Translations under genes and position numbers: made by a program
Notes under the pieces: model-generated
Told to the model about the DNA's origin: nothing
Database searches by the model: none
What the model saw: the letters and a program-made list of their open reading frames with translations, nothing else
Part shown: piece after piece, positions 10,266 through 21,690 of the stretch
Position numbering within the stretch: the stretch's first letter is position 1
How the letters are laid out: every line of letters begins with the position of its first letter
DNA from: Isoetes taiwanensis
Lineage: Eukaryota > Streptophyta > Lycopodiopsida > Isoetales > Isoetaceae
Reading direction: 5' to 3'
DNA: 64,000 nt
Assembly: GCA_021234155.1 (NCBI GenBank)
Contig: JAJEKV010000021.1
Location: 14,383,760-14,447,759, forward strand

Positions 10266-11060
10266 ATAAGATAAGTGGTCCCTTTGTTAAGATTCTATGG
10301 TTGTAGCGGGTTAGGCCTACTACAATTGATTGGGATACTCACCAGGTGACGCTGAAGCATGATGGATGTGAGATCTATTTGCAAGGGAGTCCTTTGGTTG
10401 AAGCTTCCAAGATCATATTGTTGGTTCAGAGGTCAAGTTCTTGGTACATTAATCTTCCAATCAATGTTTTCTTCTATTTATAGATGAATGTTATCCTGCT
10501 TTTGAGTGATGTCATATGAATGCTGATAGTAAGGTCATTGAGAATTCAAAAAGCTAGAAGGAATTGCAGGATCTGTTGAATGAATTTCAGGATATATTCC
10601 CTGAGGAACTGCCTGAAGGAATTCCATCTAGTAGAGAGACTGAACATGAAATTGATTTAGAATGCTTCATAGTCCCTATAGGTTGTCTATATTGGAACAA
10701 GAAGAGGTAAAGAAGCAGGTTCATGAGCTGTTAGCCAAAGAGTTTGTGAAGCTTAGCAAATCCCCTTATGGTGCTCCTGTAATTCAAGTTAAGGAAAAGG
10801 ATGGTTCAATGTAGATGTGCATTGATTATCATGCCTTGAATAAGATCAAGATAAAAAATAGGTACTTCTTGCCTAGGATTGATGAGATCGTAGATAGATT
10901 AATACGAGCTAAGTACTTTTCTAAGTTGGATTTATGTATTGGCTATCATCAAATTAGGCTGAAGGAGTCGGATGTGCATAAGATTGCCTTCAAGATCACA
11001 TTTGGTCATTTTGAATTGTTGATGATGCCTTTAGTTTAACAAATGCTTCTGCTACTTCTT
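10266..11060 (+). mobile_element. Chromovirus protease-RT linker and reverse transcriptase fragment
   Basis: Translation gives RPTTIDWDTHQVTLKHDG and QGSPLVEASKIILLV (pre-RT linker), then EFQDIFPEELPEGIPSSRE. RT motifs follow: KEFVKLSKSPYGAPVIQVKEK, a stop in place of the expected residue before MCIDYHALNKIKIKNRYFLP, RIDEIVDRLIRAKYFSKLDL, GYHQIRLKESDVHKIAF, and FELLMMPL. It stops before the YVDD catalytic box. Gypsy RT copies element RNA to DNA. Stops and truncation show it is inactive. It lies downstream of an LTR that itself follows an integrase, an order reversed from a normal element. Confidence 0.87.
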
Positions 11061-13169
11061 CATAACTTGCGCAAGGGTCTGACCATAGTAAGGACGATGC
11101 CCTTATGCTAGACATATGAAGACATGCAATAAGATTTGCTATATCTGTTCTAAAATTCAGAGGCTATATGAGTTTATCATGGCCAAGTTTCTGGTTTTTT
11201 GCTCTACTATGCCAGCATGCTTTAGCAATAACTAAAGTTTAATAGATTTACTCTGTACATTTGATTTATACATTCGATAATATCCTTTACTCTGTTCATT
11301 TGATTTATACATTCGATAATATCATGTTTGGGTCTGCAAATTCATTTTACAGTCCATTTTTCTTGCTTCGTCTAACTAATGGGCAAAGGAGATACAAATG
11401 GTGTGGGCGATGAACTGAGAAGCCAATTGTACCTTTTGGCCCTGGCTACATTACCACTTTCATACTATTGTAGTATTGTTTGGCTGCAGGTACCAGGCTT
11501 CTCCTCCCTTTGTATTTCCTTTGCTTCATTGAATTGTCTTAGCTAGAGAATGGCGTCGAATACAAGCTGAAGCTTTATCAGGTTAGCTCACAGGGAAGTC
11601 TACATGATAAGTATCTCCTGAATGCTTTCTGGAATCAAATTTAGAGATCCAAAAATAGATCTGCACCATTTAGTGCTTCAAAGCAAGGCTTTTCATTTTT
11701 CAAGTGCTCGTATAAGAGTTTAGGCTGACAATAAGCAGTCCACATCTTCAATCAGAATGTTAAGTCATGAGATTGTTTAATACCTTGTATCTTAAATGGA
11801 ATATATTCTACGACTGAGTATCAGACTGTTGTGGCATTCTAATATGAGATGGCACGGTCTCAAGTCTTGAAAAAATATATATAATGAGGATCTTGGAAAA
11901 TAAAATGACGTCATTGATTCTAATATCTTGTAATCATGTTTTAGACTATATACTTACATTGATCATTGATACTGTTTTCCAGAATATAGCACAGACAACA
12001 GACTAGCTTAATTATTTCTAAGCATAAAATGTTAATAGTAAATGACACTTTTGAGCTCTTTGTTGTCTCAAGTCTAGGATATATGCTAAATGCTTGATGT
12101 TTTGGAATACAAATACCACCATGGATTTTCGGATCTAAGTGTGGGCAAATAATACTACTGAGGGGATTGACCTTTAGTAGATGCACTTGCTAGTGGACTG
12201 AGGTTGAGGGTAGCAGTGGCTAGATTTTTTATTTTTATTTTTTTTTTTGGTGTACATAAGTTGAATAAGATAGCAACAGAAGGATAAGAGTAAGCAAGTT
12301 CCATCCTAATAATGATGGATTTAAACTTTAGAATACATAGGAGCGTATGTCCTATAGGTGATACAATAGGGAACAGTAGGAACCCTTACATGCTGTATAA
12401 TGTCCTTATAGAGGGCCATTAGGATGATGAGCAGATGATGAAGATTATACGTAGATTAAAAGAAGAATAAACCATCAAGAAAGACCAGAGAGTTCTTATC
12501 AGATCAATATGATCTAATGTTGTGCAATGATGATATTTGGGCAAAATGGATAGAGATCTGGGGCTTGTGGCAGAGGGATATGCTTAAAGACAATGATGGA
12601 GAGTTGCCAACAAGGCCAAATCCTAAACTATTTGATAAACCATTTATGATGAGGACAAATGGCTTAATAGATAAGGAATGCTCGATTTATAGAGCAAAAT
12701 ATTGGATGGCACAATTTTGCTAAGGAGAACAAGGGGTAAAATAACAAGATGCAAAGGATTATGCAGTGGTCCAGAAGAGGAGATGTGCATTGGTAGAGGG
12801 CATCATGAAATTCTACAACATTCTCCAACGAGAGCTAGAATTACGATTACTATATGGTAAAGGCCTCCCTTGATGATGATGATATGAAGAACTATCACGA
12901 CTATGTCAATCCTACATCAACATCAAGCTGAAGCAAAATGTCGAAATGGAAACCTTTCCAGAGCGTACTCAAGTATTCTCAAATGCAAACTTGGATTCAG
13001 GTTCATGCCTTTTAATACAGATGATAATTCTCCATTGTAATTTATTTGCCATGAACGTGAAGATCACCTTATTCTATGACAAGACTGATTTAGAACAGTG
13101 GTATAAGACATGTTTGGATATAACTAATATGGTTACTTTCAGTTTTCTTATCTTCTAACATGCCCGGTA
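11061..13169. other. Unassigned region; includes a block also at 41.8 kb
   Basis: About 2.1 kb without a recognised gene. Bases about 11390-11530 are collinear with about 41755-41895: TGTACCTTTTGGCCC, then 53 nt later TGGCTGCAGGTACCA, at both places. Open frames at 12517 and 12946 have no recognised motif. Confidence 0.5.
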
Positions 13170-13332
13170 ATCAAACAATTGTTGTGTCACAGCAGGCTGT
13201 AGATATTAACTTAAGCAAGAAGATCTTGTATTCCATATATGAGCTCCTTATAATCAGACAACTATTATATCACAGCAGGCAATAGACATTAACTTAAACA
13301 AGAAGATCTTGTATTCCATATATAAGCTGGAA
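13170..13332 (+). repeat. Two-copy tandem repeat, period 83 bp
   Basis: CACAGCAGGC..TAGA.ATTAACTTAA and AAGAAGATCTTGTATTCCAT recur 83 nt apart. The block lies just before the LTR at 13354. Confidence 0.8.
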
Positions 13333-13353
13333 TGTGGATGCAGAGTTGGTCAG

Positions 13354-13810
13354 TGTGACGACTATATGGGTATTATACTCATATATACAAATATGGTCAT
13401 CACACAGATATAAAAGTGTAGTTGGACGAGAGGAGGCTTGACTCAACCTTCATATACCTTTGCCAAGTAAACTATTAATACTTATTAAAGATATTACCTT
13501 GCATCTTTCTTATATCAGTATCAACTTCCAAGAGGTTCTGGAACATTCCAAAACTTAGGTCCATATATCCCACATCCATTCATGCAGAAAAGAAGACCTT
13601 TTTAAGTATATAAAAGGGCCTTCGACATTAGCATATATATTCTAATTCAATGCCAGTCTTGAGCCCTTTAGACATATGTCTCATGTTCCCCCTTGCCTTT
13701 GGATCATTGTATTCTTGATTCTTCATCATATATCAGATTCTTTACCAATCTTGGCTTATTTCTCACATATTCTCCACGTATTTTCCTTGTTTTCAAGTAG
13801 GTTCATGACA
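13354..13810 (+). mobile_element. Chromovirus LTR, locus 2 (diverged relative)
   Basis: Starts TGTGACGACTATATGGG and ends GTAGGTTCATGACA, like the 480-bp LTRs but clearly diverged. AAGTATATAAAAGGGCC near 13597 is a good TATA context. It is followed directly by gag-like sequence, so this is a 5' LTR. A truncated copy with the same downstream gag is at 52080. Confidence 0.83.
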
Positions 13811-14587
13811 GTTTGAATCGGAATCCCATTTCATCCTTGCTACAACAGGTCCAGCAGCTTGTGCGAGTGCATCAGCAGTTGCAGTCGGATAACAAGGAGC
13901 TCCGGGAACAAGTAGCTCCTCATGAGTTAGCCTCTATCTTCAGGTGGAGGTCATCAGACTCTAAGATTATTTTGCCGGAGAAACGTAATAGTACTAGATC
14001 CAAGACCTGAGGTTTTTTGCATCAGATTCGACTCGTTATTCGGTTCCACTATCACAGATACCCCACGAATCGAGAAGAGATCGGATTAGTTGGCTCTCTT
14101 CTTTCCAGGTCAGCTTTGAGCTGGTTTTCCCTTTATTAGAGAAAGGGGCTTCCAAGTTAAAGAATTTTGCCACATTTACTGCTAACTTGAGGCTTGTTTT
14201 GAGACATCGATCGGTAACGCACAATGGTGAATAAGATTGGAAATATCAAGCAAGGTCCTCTTCTGGCTTTAGTTTACGCTTCTAAGTTCCATTAGATTGC
14301 CATAAAGTTTACGGTTTGTTGTGATAACCATTTTTTTTAGCATGGGCAAGGAAGATAGAATCAATCTATTTCTCTATTTTCAGAAGCTCTAGTGGTCTAG
14401 CAGCTTCTGAACTGCCCACGTCTTCTAAATCAGATGGCCCGGTGCCTATGCCTAAGTTGATCGTGTGGTTCGAGGGTTCTTGTCTGTAGTCGAGAAGCAA
14501 CGTCGAAGAGAGGCTAATCTTTGCCTCTATTGTAGAGGGATTGGCAACATCGCTTGTGGATGTCCTGTTATGCGATCAAATCTTCCA
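13811..14587 (+). mobile_element. Chromovirus gag relic with zinc knuckle
   Basis: Downstream of the LTR. A start-proximal frame (13813-14010) has a coiled-coil-like Leu/Gln-rich segment, VQQLVRVHQQLQSDNKELRE. Later sequence (about 14500-14580) translates to CLYCRGIGNIACGCPVMRS, a retroviral CX2CX4HX4C zinc knuckle in which the His is replaced by Asn. Frames are broken between. Gag is the structural protein that packages element RNA. The LINE at 14588 interrupts it. Confidence 0.78.
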
Positions 14588-15018
14588 TAGTAGATGGAAG
14601 CGGCCGCAATTGCCGCGAGAAGCGAGACTATGTGCCTGTTGCCAGTTACAGGTTATTGAAGATGAAAGCCATACTCTTCTGAGTTGCCCTGCTTTTGAGA
14701 TAGTCCGGAATCATTTTTTGACCTTAGCATTCCATTCCACGCTTCCACAACTTCTCAGAGCACCATCTGTGCATGACTTGGCATTATACATACTTGAGGT
14801 TCTAGATAAACGTCTGCAATTACTGAGCCCTCAGTAGTCATTATCTCCGCTTGTCTAGTATCATCATTACTGCAAAGGTTTTTCCCTTGAAAACCTTTCG
14901 AGGCAGGGGTTTTTTAATCTTAGTAGTAATGATTGTACTATCCCATTATATGGGTCCCATGACCTATTGGTCTCCGTGGACGTTAAAAAAATTATTCTAT
15001 TCTATTCTATTCTATTCG
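14588..15018 (+). mobile_element. 5'-truncated LINE nested in chromovirus gag-pol
   Basis: The frame ending at 14837 encodes the C-terminal end of a non-LTR ORF2 with a Cys-His motif (LCACCQLQVIEDESHTLLSC, then PAFEIVR). The 3' UTR follows, with CGAGGCAGGGGTTTTTTAATC, a GGTCTCCGTGGACGTTAAAA box, and a tail of TTCTA repeats to 15018. It sits between chromovirus gag zinc knuckle and protease sequences, so it landed in that element. No clear target-site duplication. Confidence 0.85.
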
Positions 15019-15360
15019 ACAGTTGGCCGACATTTCTCAAACTCTTTCCATATGCGACGAAGGTTTTATTCCCTCGAATAAGCTCAATAAAGAAATTTTT
15101 ATTTCTATATCATTGGAGTCAGAGGTTGGGAGGGAAGATGCATTAGCGCAACTTAATAATGGTGCAAATGCCTACGTTATGGATAATGCATTCGTTATTA
15201 AGCATGCCATCCCTAGAAGCTACAAAATGGAGGCTACAACGGCTGCGTGCCGGAGACTTTGTATTAATTCAAAGTCTATAGAAAGGTTATTTGGTGTGGC
15301 CCGCATGTCCAAAGATTTGATCGAAACTGTAAGCTTAGCACATGATTTACTGTGCTAACA
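15019..15360 (+). mobile_element. Chromovirus protease relic
   Basis: The open frame 15023-15358 has the layout of a gypsy aspartic protease: IFISISLES, then AQLNNGANAYVMDNAFVIKHAIP. The normal active site is D-S/T-G; here it reads NNG, so the catalytic Asp is lost. It continues the gag interrupted at 14587. It is better seen as the far side of a LINE insertion than as a separate gene. Confidence 0.7.
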
Positions 15361-17038
15361 AAACAAAAAACGAAAGCTACTCTGTTTTTACTACTAGGAG
15401 AAATAAAATAGGATTTGGGTTGGAATGCATGGAATTTTTTAAAGCATTAAATGTCATGCCAACAAATTCCACCCTATTCTCAAAATATCTAGAATCATGC
15501 ATTTCCACCTAGAAATCAATGTTTATGTGCGCGTCATTTTGGAGTGCATTGTACTCTCAATCAAACCCCCGAATTTTTATGAAACTTTCTTTTTGATGAA
15601 GGTATATGACTTAGGGCCAGATTCAACATCGTCAATTAGCCCGCAACCTATGAAAATTGACCACGCCCCGCTCAACTTTTCGATCTACAATTACACTCTC
15701 CGTGACACTTGCAACCTTATTGCCAATGTGGCATTGAAATTCATGGTTCAACTGTCGGCCGATTTTTGGCTGATAATTAGGCACTTGAGAATGGGCAAGA
15801 ACATGTGTTTCCTTCCAGCACTCATTGGCTTCCTTGATTGTTGGGTTGCCAAGTACTTGCAGCATTTCCCGTTTCCAAAACTTAAATCTCACAAATCGTT
15901 CAAACAACTAAATAAATAAAACAATTATCCATGATATCTAGCCTAGGCCATGTGATAATTGAACTTAAAATTTCCTAAATCTTGCTCGTCTAGGAAAACA
16001 AAAATTGAAATAATTCAATTCACATTGGCGTATATAAAAGACATGGGACATGCATACAAAACAAACTCATACCTAAAACCAAATTCGTCATTTTTTTGCA
16101 TTGCTTTCAATACGAAGATTAGAGTTCTCCAAGTTAGACACATTTAGTTCAATTTCACAAGTCCATAGCTGAGTTCCTTTTGACTGAATACAAACCCTCC
16201 GTTGCCACGAGTAGGACAAGGCCGCCGCCGATAAATTTCTTGTACTAGAAAAAATGAGGATGTTATGCTTTTACTGTCACCATTTCCTTGATTGGTCAAA
16301 TCATTTGTCAATGCACCTTTTCCCAGCTAGCTTCTCGATGTTTCGATTCATTCTTCATCAACTACATCCAACTATTTCAAAAATGCCATGATTACCATGT
16401 TTAATTGTACGAACCCACGAGTTTAGCTCAATATGCAACAAAAGAAATGGCGACTACACCTGCTTGCTCTAACGTCAAGAACTGCATTCCAAGGATTAAG
16501 CAGCTCATGGCATCCAAACTGAAGCAATATTCATTTGTTTTATTCTGATTCGTAAATTCATGCTCCTGGCCTGTATGACTCTTTCACAGCTAGTGTATAG
16601 TCCATCCACAATAATGAGGTTATGACTATATCCTGATGGATACTTGATACTTTATAGTTTGAGAATGTTCCTTCTAACAATGGTCTAAGGCCCAGGATGG
16701 GCTACATGCCATAAGGTTCTTATTAACTCTAAGGTAGCAGAGAGATAGCCAAAATGTAAGATTGTTAAACATAAGCTCAAAAACACAAGAAAGAATGTAA
16801 AGACAACCTTCACAAGTTTTCGTGGACGTTAAAAAATCTATTCTATTATATTATATTCTATTCTATTCTTCTAAGTATTCCATGTCACATTCCTGTTAAG
16901 TCATCTAACACATAATGACTTGGATGGCATAGTATAAATGATATGCCAAAGTTACAATGAGACACACGAACTTAAACTTGAATACATAGTAGTCATAAAA
17001 TATAACACCAATAAAAAACTAGTGGAAACATGAAAAGA
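15361..17038. other. Unassigned region with a short LINE tail
   Basis: About 1.7 kb without a recognised gene; the frame at 15497-15919 has no known motif. Bases 16821-16870 are a LINE 3' end only: CGTGGACGTTAAAAAATC followed by TTCTA/TTATA repeats. Confidence 0.55.
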
Positions 17039-17066
17039 CTAGTTATGGTGCCCGGCGTTGCCGGGC
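17039..17066 (-). mobile_element. Helitron-type 3' terminus
   Basis: On the minus strand, the stem-loop GCCCGGC-AAC-GCCGGGC (17050-17066) is followed by ACCATAACTAG and then T. This is the Helitron 3' end layout: a short GC-rich hairpin about ten bases before CTRR, inserted between A and T. The body would lie to the right. The 5' end was not identified. Similar termini are at 57919 and 63774. Confidence 0.65.
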
Positions 17067-17722
17067 TTTAGTAACAATTTGAAGAGGTGGTTGATTCATT
17101 GTTGGATAGAATAACAGTATGGCTCAGAGGGGAAAAAGGTAATATGGAGCAATATAAGAAGCTAGTTTGTGGGAATTAATTTGCTTGATTGCATATATTT
17201 TGTAGTACGTGGTCTTTTGTTTTATATAATAGTTTTATCGAAATGATTTTATGGTGAGGCTCTGTCGGGCTCTAGCAACCTCTAGAGATTTGCCTTGCAA
17301 TAGATGTAGTTACAATGGAATGATGAAGTTATAGATGTACCTATAAATGTCGCACAAATGTCGATGCTAGGTGTGTTGAGTTGCCCTAGCATGACAAAGA
17401 TGTGTGCTATTTGAATTGATGCATTTCTAGATAGCACAAATAATTTAGGCATTGACATAATGACATTTTTTTCTGAAAAAATTGTTAAAGTCCTACTATT
17501 GGAAAAAAAGTCATGAGTGGTTGAGAGAGGTATAATGGGCATGTGTAGTGTGAATGTTTGTACATGCAATCAAATGTGAAAGAACTCTATATTGAGGTCC
17601 ACGGAAGATATTGTACTTGTAGAATATGAACAAACATTATTATCAAGTCGATGTTATGTAATATAGGAATTTGAGATGAGGTTGTAAATCCTCCCATGGG
17701 ACCTCTGTTTACCCTTTGCGCA
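17067..17722. other. Putative Helitron interior, non-coding
   Basis: AT-rich sequence to the right of the Helitron terminus. No Rep/helicase motif was seen. GAGGCTCTGTCGGGCTCTAG near 17252 resembles a diverged second terminus. Confidence 0.35.
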
Positions 17723-17998
17723 TTCAAGTCTTGACATAAGTGAAGGGTGAAATCTGAATGCATATAGATGTACAGTTGATTGAATGTGCATAGTTTGGAA
17801 TAGTTTTGGTAGCTCCTTGGGATTCCACTCCTAGTTCAAGCTTTGACATAAATGAAATGTGAAATCTAATTGTATGTAGGCTTATAGTTGTATAGTTGAT
17901 GCAAATGCATAGTTTGCAAAAGCTTTGGCTGGTCCTTGGGGTTCTATTATGGATAGTTTGGAAAAGTTTTGGTAGATCCTTGCGGTTCTACTGCTAGT
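17723..17998 (+). repeat. Imperfect tandem repeat, ~111-bp period
   Basis: TCAAG.CTTTGACATAA.TGAA..GTGAAATCT and later AGTTTGG..AAG.TTTGG.AG.TCCTTG.G.TTC recur about every 111 bp, with two full units and a partial third. Confidence 0.7.
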
Positions 17999-20524
17999 TT
18001 CTAGTTGCCACTTAAAAAGATTTTTGAAAGCGATTGCCATAAATTGTGAGCATGTTTGTCTGGACTTGTTTTACTCTTATCTTGCTCTTCTTAGACCACT
18101 ATCAACTTTTACTTCTAATATGAATTAGAGGACTGCAACAACGTACTGGATCTGTGTTGGTTGACTATCAAAGGTTTGGTTGACTATCAAAGTTGCCAAG
18201 AGAATGTCATGTAGGTTATTGCTGCCTCTATAGCAGTGCTTGTTCATGCAAACTTGAATGTGGGCTGGAGCCCTTGTATACCCTCAAGATTGAAGTATTT
18301 TGAGCGTAAAATGCATAGGACCTTTTATGCACTCAATGATGTTGCTGGTCATAGTTGGTACAGGCAGATATGGTTTCGATTGTCTTCTCAGATATAGTAT
18401 ACATTGTCTTAGCAAGTATGTATCAGACGATCAGTCCACCATTATATTGCAGTGAAAACATTATGCATCCCTTGGTGATACAACCATTAGCTATACAATT
18501 CTCCAAACCTTAGCTCAGTAGAACAACCGAGTGTGGAGTGGTATTGAAACTATAAACTGAGTAGACAACATGATTTATTGATGTGGAGGTTTACACCTAT
18601 AAGTACATGTTACATAAAATTCAAAGGCATAACAACAAAGTGAAGTACACTCAGTATAACAACAAAGTGAAGTACACTCAGTATTTACTTGGATTGCGAT
18701 AAATTGATCGCCATCCTTTTAGAAATTTTCAACCTACTCTCTGTTGCACAACTTGTGGCTCGATCTGAGTCCATGCGATGGGTACTAAATTCTTGCAAAT
18801 AATACCTCGTGTTAAAAAGATTTGATGTTTGGCAGCTGCACGTGAACATGTAGATTGTCCACTACAAAAGAAACAAAAAAATGGCAGACAGACCTGACCA
18901 ACAAATAAATACTTCTAGAACATTCAACAAAAGGGAATATCATATGAGATTCACTTTGGCATTCTAGAATTGAATCATAAATAAAGTGAAATTTAAGAAT
19001 GAAGAAAGATGGGCAAAGCTACAGGAAGGATTTATACAATTTTCTCACCTAGAGACTCTTGCTACACTGCTCCAATGCATCCATCCTTACATGCAAACAT
19101 GCTTGATATAATCAAAGTGAAAAAGATGAACCTTTCAAGGAGATAATTGTTCTTCAACAGCTAAATAACATGCAGCGTTCTACTCTATAAATGCAATAAT
19201 GCCATAACAGGCACAGTGTGTCCATAGCATGAAGTTCCAAATTAGTTGCCTGTCCCATTTGCACTTTATAAAGAGATGATCCCCACTTGGATCTAGCTGT
19301 CAATGCTTCCTAGATGCTTCAGCTTAATTAGAAGCTTGCTATTGGTTGGAAGTAATGGCAATGGAACTTTGGTAGTGACTGTCGTTTAACTTGGCACTAA
19401 ATTTGTTGTCCTCTGCTATAAGGTACATATATACAAAATCACCAAATATGTCAGATTATATATGCACTACATGATACATGAAACCCAAAAGCGAGTTCAC
19501 AAAGGACTCACACAATGTGAACTATTGAAGAAGCTCATTAGCTGCAATGGGACCTGCAAACTCCGTGGTGCACCAGACACTTCTTAAAGCAAAGGTGGTT
19601 CCAAATTGTTGTCCTTGCAAAATAAACAAATCTGTTAAATATTATTGACACATGAGCAAGATCACAAAGCACTTAATCTCAGTTCATGGAAGAAGCTTCA
19701 TAGTTGCGATCAGAGATACAAACTTTGTGATGCAATATCCTGGATGCTTCTTGAGAATGTAAGGCTGGCTCCAAGAGATGTTTGTGGGGAAAAAAATGGC
19801 TTTCTGGAAATTTTGTCTTATGCGCCATGCAGACAATTAAACACATGCATATAGCTTGCTAACTGCCTCGTATAAATAGAGAATAAATCATGATGAGCCT
19901 ATTTGCAAATCATCACAATCAAGTCATGCCAATCAAGCATAGTATTTGTAATCTATATTTTTGGCCAAAACTTAGAATCATAAGTATAGGCTACATGCTC
20001 TATGGAAGCTGCATTTATAGACCTTTTAAATAAAACTGCAACATGTACTGCATTTATTGCTTTACAGCAAAGAAATCCAACCTGGTAGATAGTATAACGT
20101 GTCACAAAGACCGAAAAGACAGACATATGGAACAACATATTTGAAAAGGGGAAAGGTTTTTTGACCTGATCAAATTGAGGCATCCTTTTAAATCATCCTG
20201 CTTGCTGCAATTGTTGTCTTCATCAATGATATCAGAATGTAAAAGCACGAAAAATACAGAAATATCTTTCCCCAAGTAGCCCTTTTGCACTTCCATAACC
20301 TGATCAAATTGAAGCCCTTTTGCATATATATGGATCTGTATGCGAAGTTGATTAGCTGCTCTACCTACAGTTGAGACTGCATAATTGCATAATTGGGAAT
20401 CATAACACCAAAAGATAGAAATCTATTTGAATAAGTCAAATTCAAGGGAACGTAATCTATCAGACCAGCAAAGAAAAAATGTCTGGGAGAATAAATAGAC
20501 AATATGTAAGAACAAATGGACATC
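17999..20524. other. Unassigned region
   Basis: About 2.5 kb without recognised genes. It includes a perfect two-copy 27-bp tandem repeat at 18631-18684 (unit begins AACAACAAAGTGAAG). Confidence 0.5.
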
Positions 20525-21522
20525 AATATGTAGCATAATAACAAGGGGTTTTCTTTGTGTTTTTGTACGCTTTTCACTAAGGTTTTCCTATGATTTCGTG
20601 ATGTATTCAAATGGATGTACTAATGCGTACATCTAGAGTGCACCATTTCTGAGCCATTCATTTTAGCCTTTTTTTTTTCAATGGTCAACAACCAATGGCT
20701 CACAACAAAAGCCGGTTTTCTTTGTGCGTGTGGTGCATAATGGTCAACAACCAATGGCTCACAACAAAAGCCCTTTTTTTGTGCGTGTGGTGCATAATGG
20801 TCAACAACCAATGGCTCACAACAAAAGCCCTCTTTTTGTGTGTGTGGTGCATAATGGGCACATGAAGGGCTTGAAGGGCGCATGTAGTGCAGTTTCCCCG
20901 CCGGCAACACATTTCTTATCATAACTTTTGATCCAGAGTTCTGTTTCAGATGATTTTTATTGCTTAGAAAGCTCTCTCCGAGAACTTTTTGATAGTGTAT
21001 GATATGGATATGTTTGATTAAGTTATCTATGCTAAAACAGCAATTTTTCGGCCGGGTTTGGTAGGCTTTCACATCCTACCAGTTGATTAATACAGGATTG
21101 TGCTATTGGATATTGTTTTATGGCTCATTCCGAATGAAGCTTGCAAAAAAATACCATGCATTTTTAGATTTTGAGGCAGTTCTTAAGCAAATTCCAAGGC
21201 TTCTAGATCCTTGTGCTAACAAGCAGAAAAGTTTCCCACTTTAGTTTCTCACCACAAGAATCCATGGAGGCCAAAAGCTGCTGTTAAATTCCAGTTGAAA
21301 AATGTTTGTGTATGGGCGTTGCAAACTTTATGACTTTCAGAATAATGGGATCAATCTGCTCTATCTTTATGGTAACTTTTACTTATGTTCTATTTGTTTT
21401 ATTGTGATGAAATTCAAAAGCTACAGGTGATGAAAGCCTCAAATGAATTCTAGTTTTTTTCTGGTTTGAATTCTAAAATTTTTGTCACACCGGAGGGGGG
21501 GGGGGAGGTTTGACGTCCCTAA
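20525..21522 (+). repeat. Compound repeat U, copy U2
   Basis: Begins AATATGTAGCATAATAAC, as the other U copies do, and runs to GTGACGTCCCTAA before the F4 arm. The tandem block 20681-20860 has three units of 57-59 bp (ATGGTCAACAACCAATGGCTC, then AAAGCCC, then TGCGTGTGGTGCATA). As 57 is 19 codons, minus-strand frames repeat a 19-residue peptide; I take this as chance openness. The left flank is unrelated to other copies, so the boundary is real. Confidence 0.88.
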
Positions 21523-21690
21523 GGCCCCGAAGGGGCCAAAAATTTTTTTTTGCAACACAAACCATTAACATCCAACATATAAAAATTAAATCCCCCAACA
21601 CATAACAACCATTGACATTATAACAACCAACACATAACTACCATTGACATGAATTAACACAACCATTGGGTCCAACATATTTAAATTAAC
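21523..21690. mobile_element. Foldback element F4, single left arm
   Basis: Starts with GGCCCCGAAGGGGCC and follows the left arm of the foldback family up to ATTTAAATTAA, then breaks into unrelated sequence before the core. Confidence 0.75.

Noticed and set aside
15497-15919. Overlapping frames of 140 (+) and 91 (-) residues
   Set aside because: No recognised motif on either strand, and they overlap each other. Left as unassigned sequence.
20681-20860. Regular repeats resembling a CRISPR array
   Set aside because: Units are contiguous tandem repeats with near-identical whole periods, there are no unique spacers, and the context is a eukaryotic transposon.
20620-21072. 150-residue minus-strand frame with repeated His/Lys-rich peptide
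   Set aside because: Openness follows from a 57-bp tandem period (19 codons). The frame lies wholly inside repeat U, differs in frame among copies and shows no known domain.
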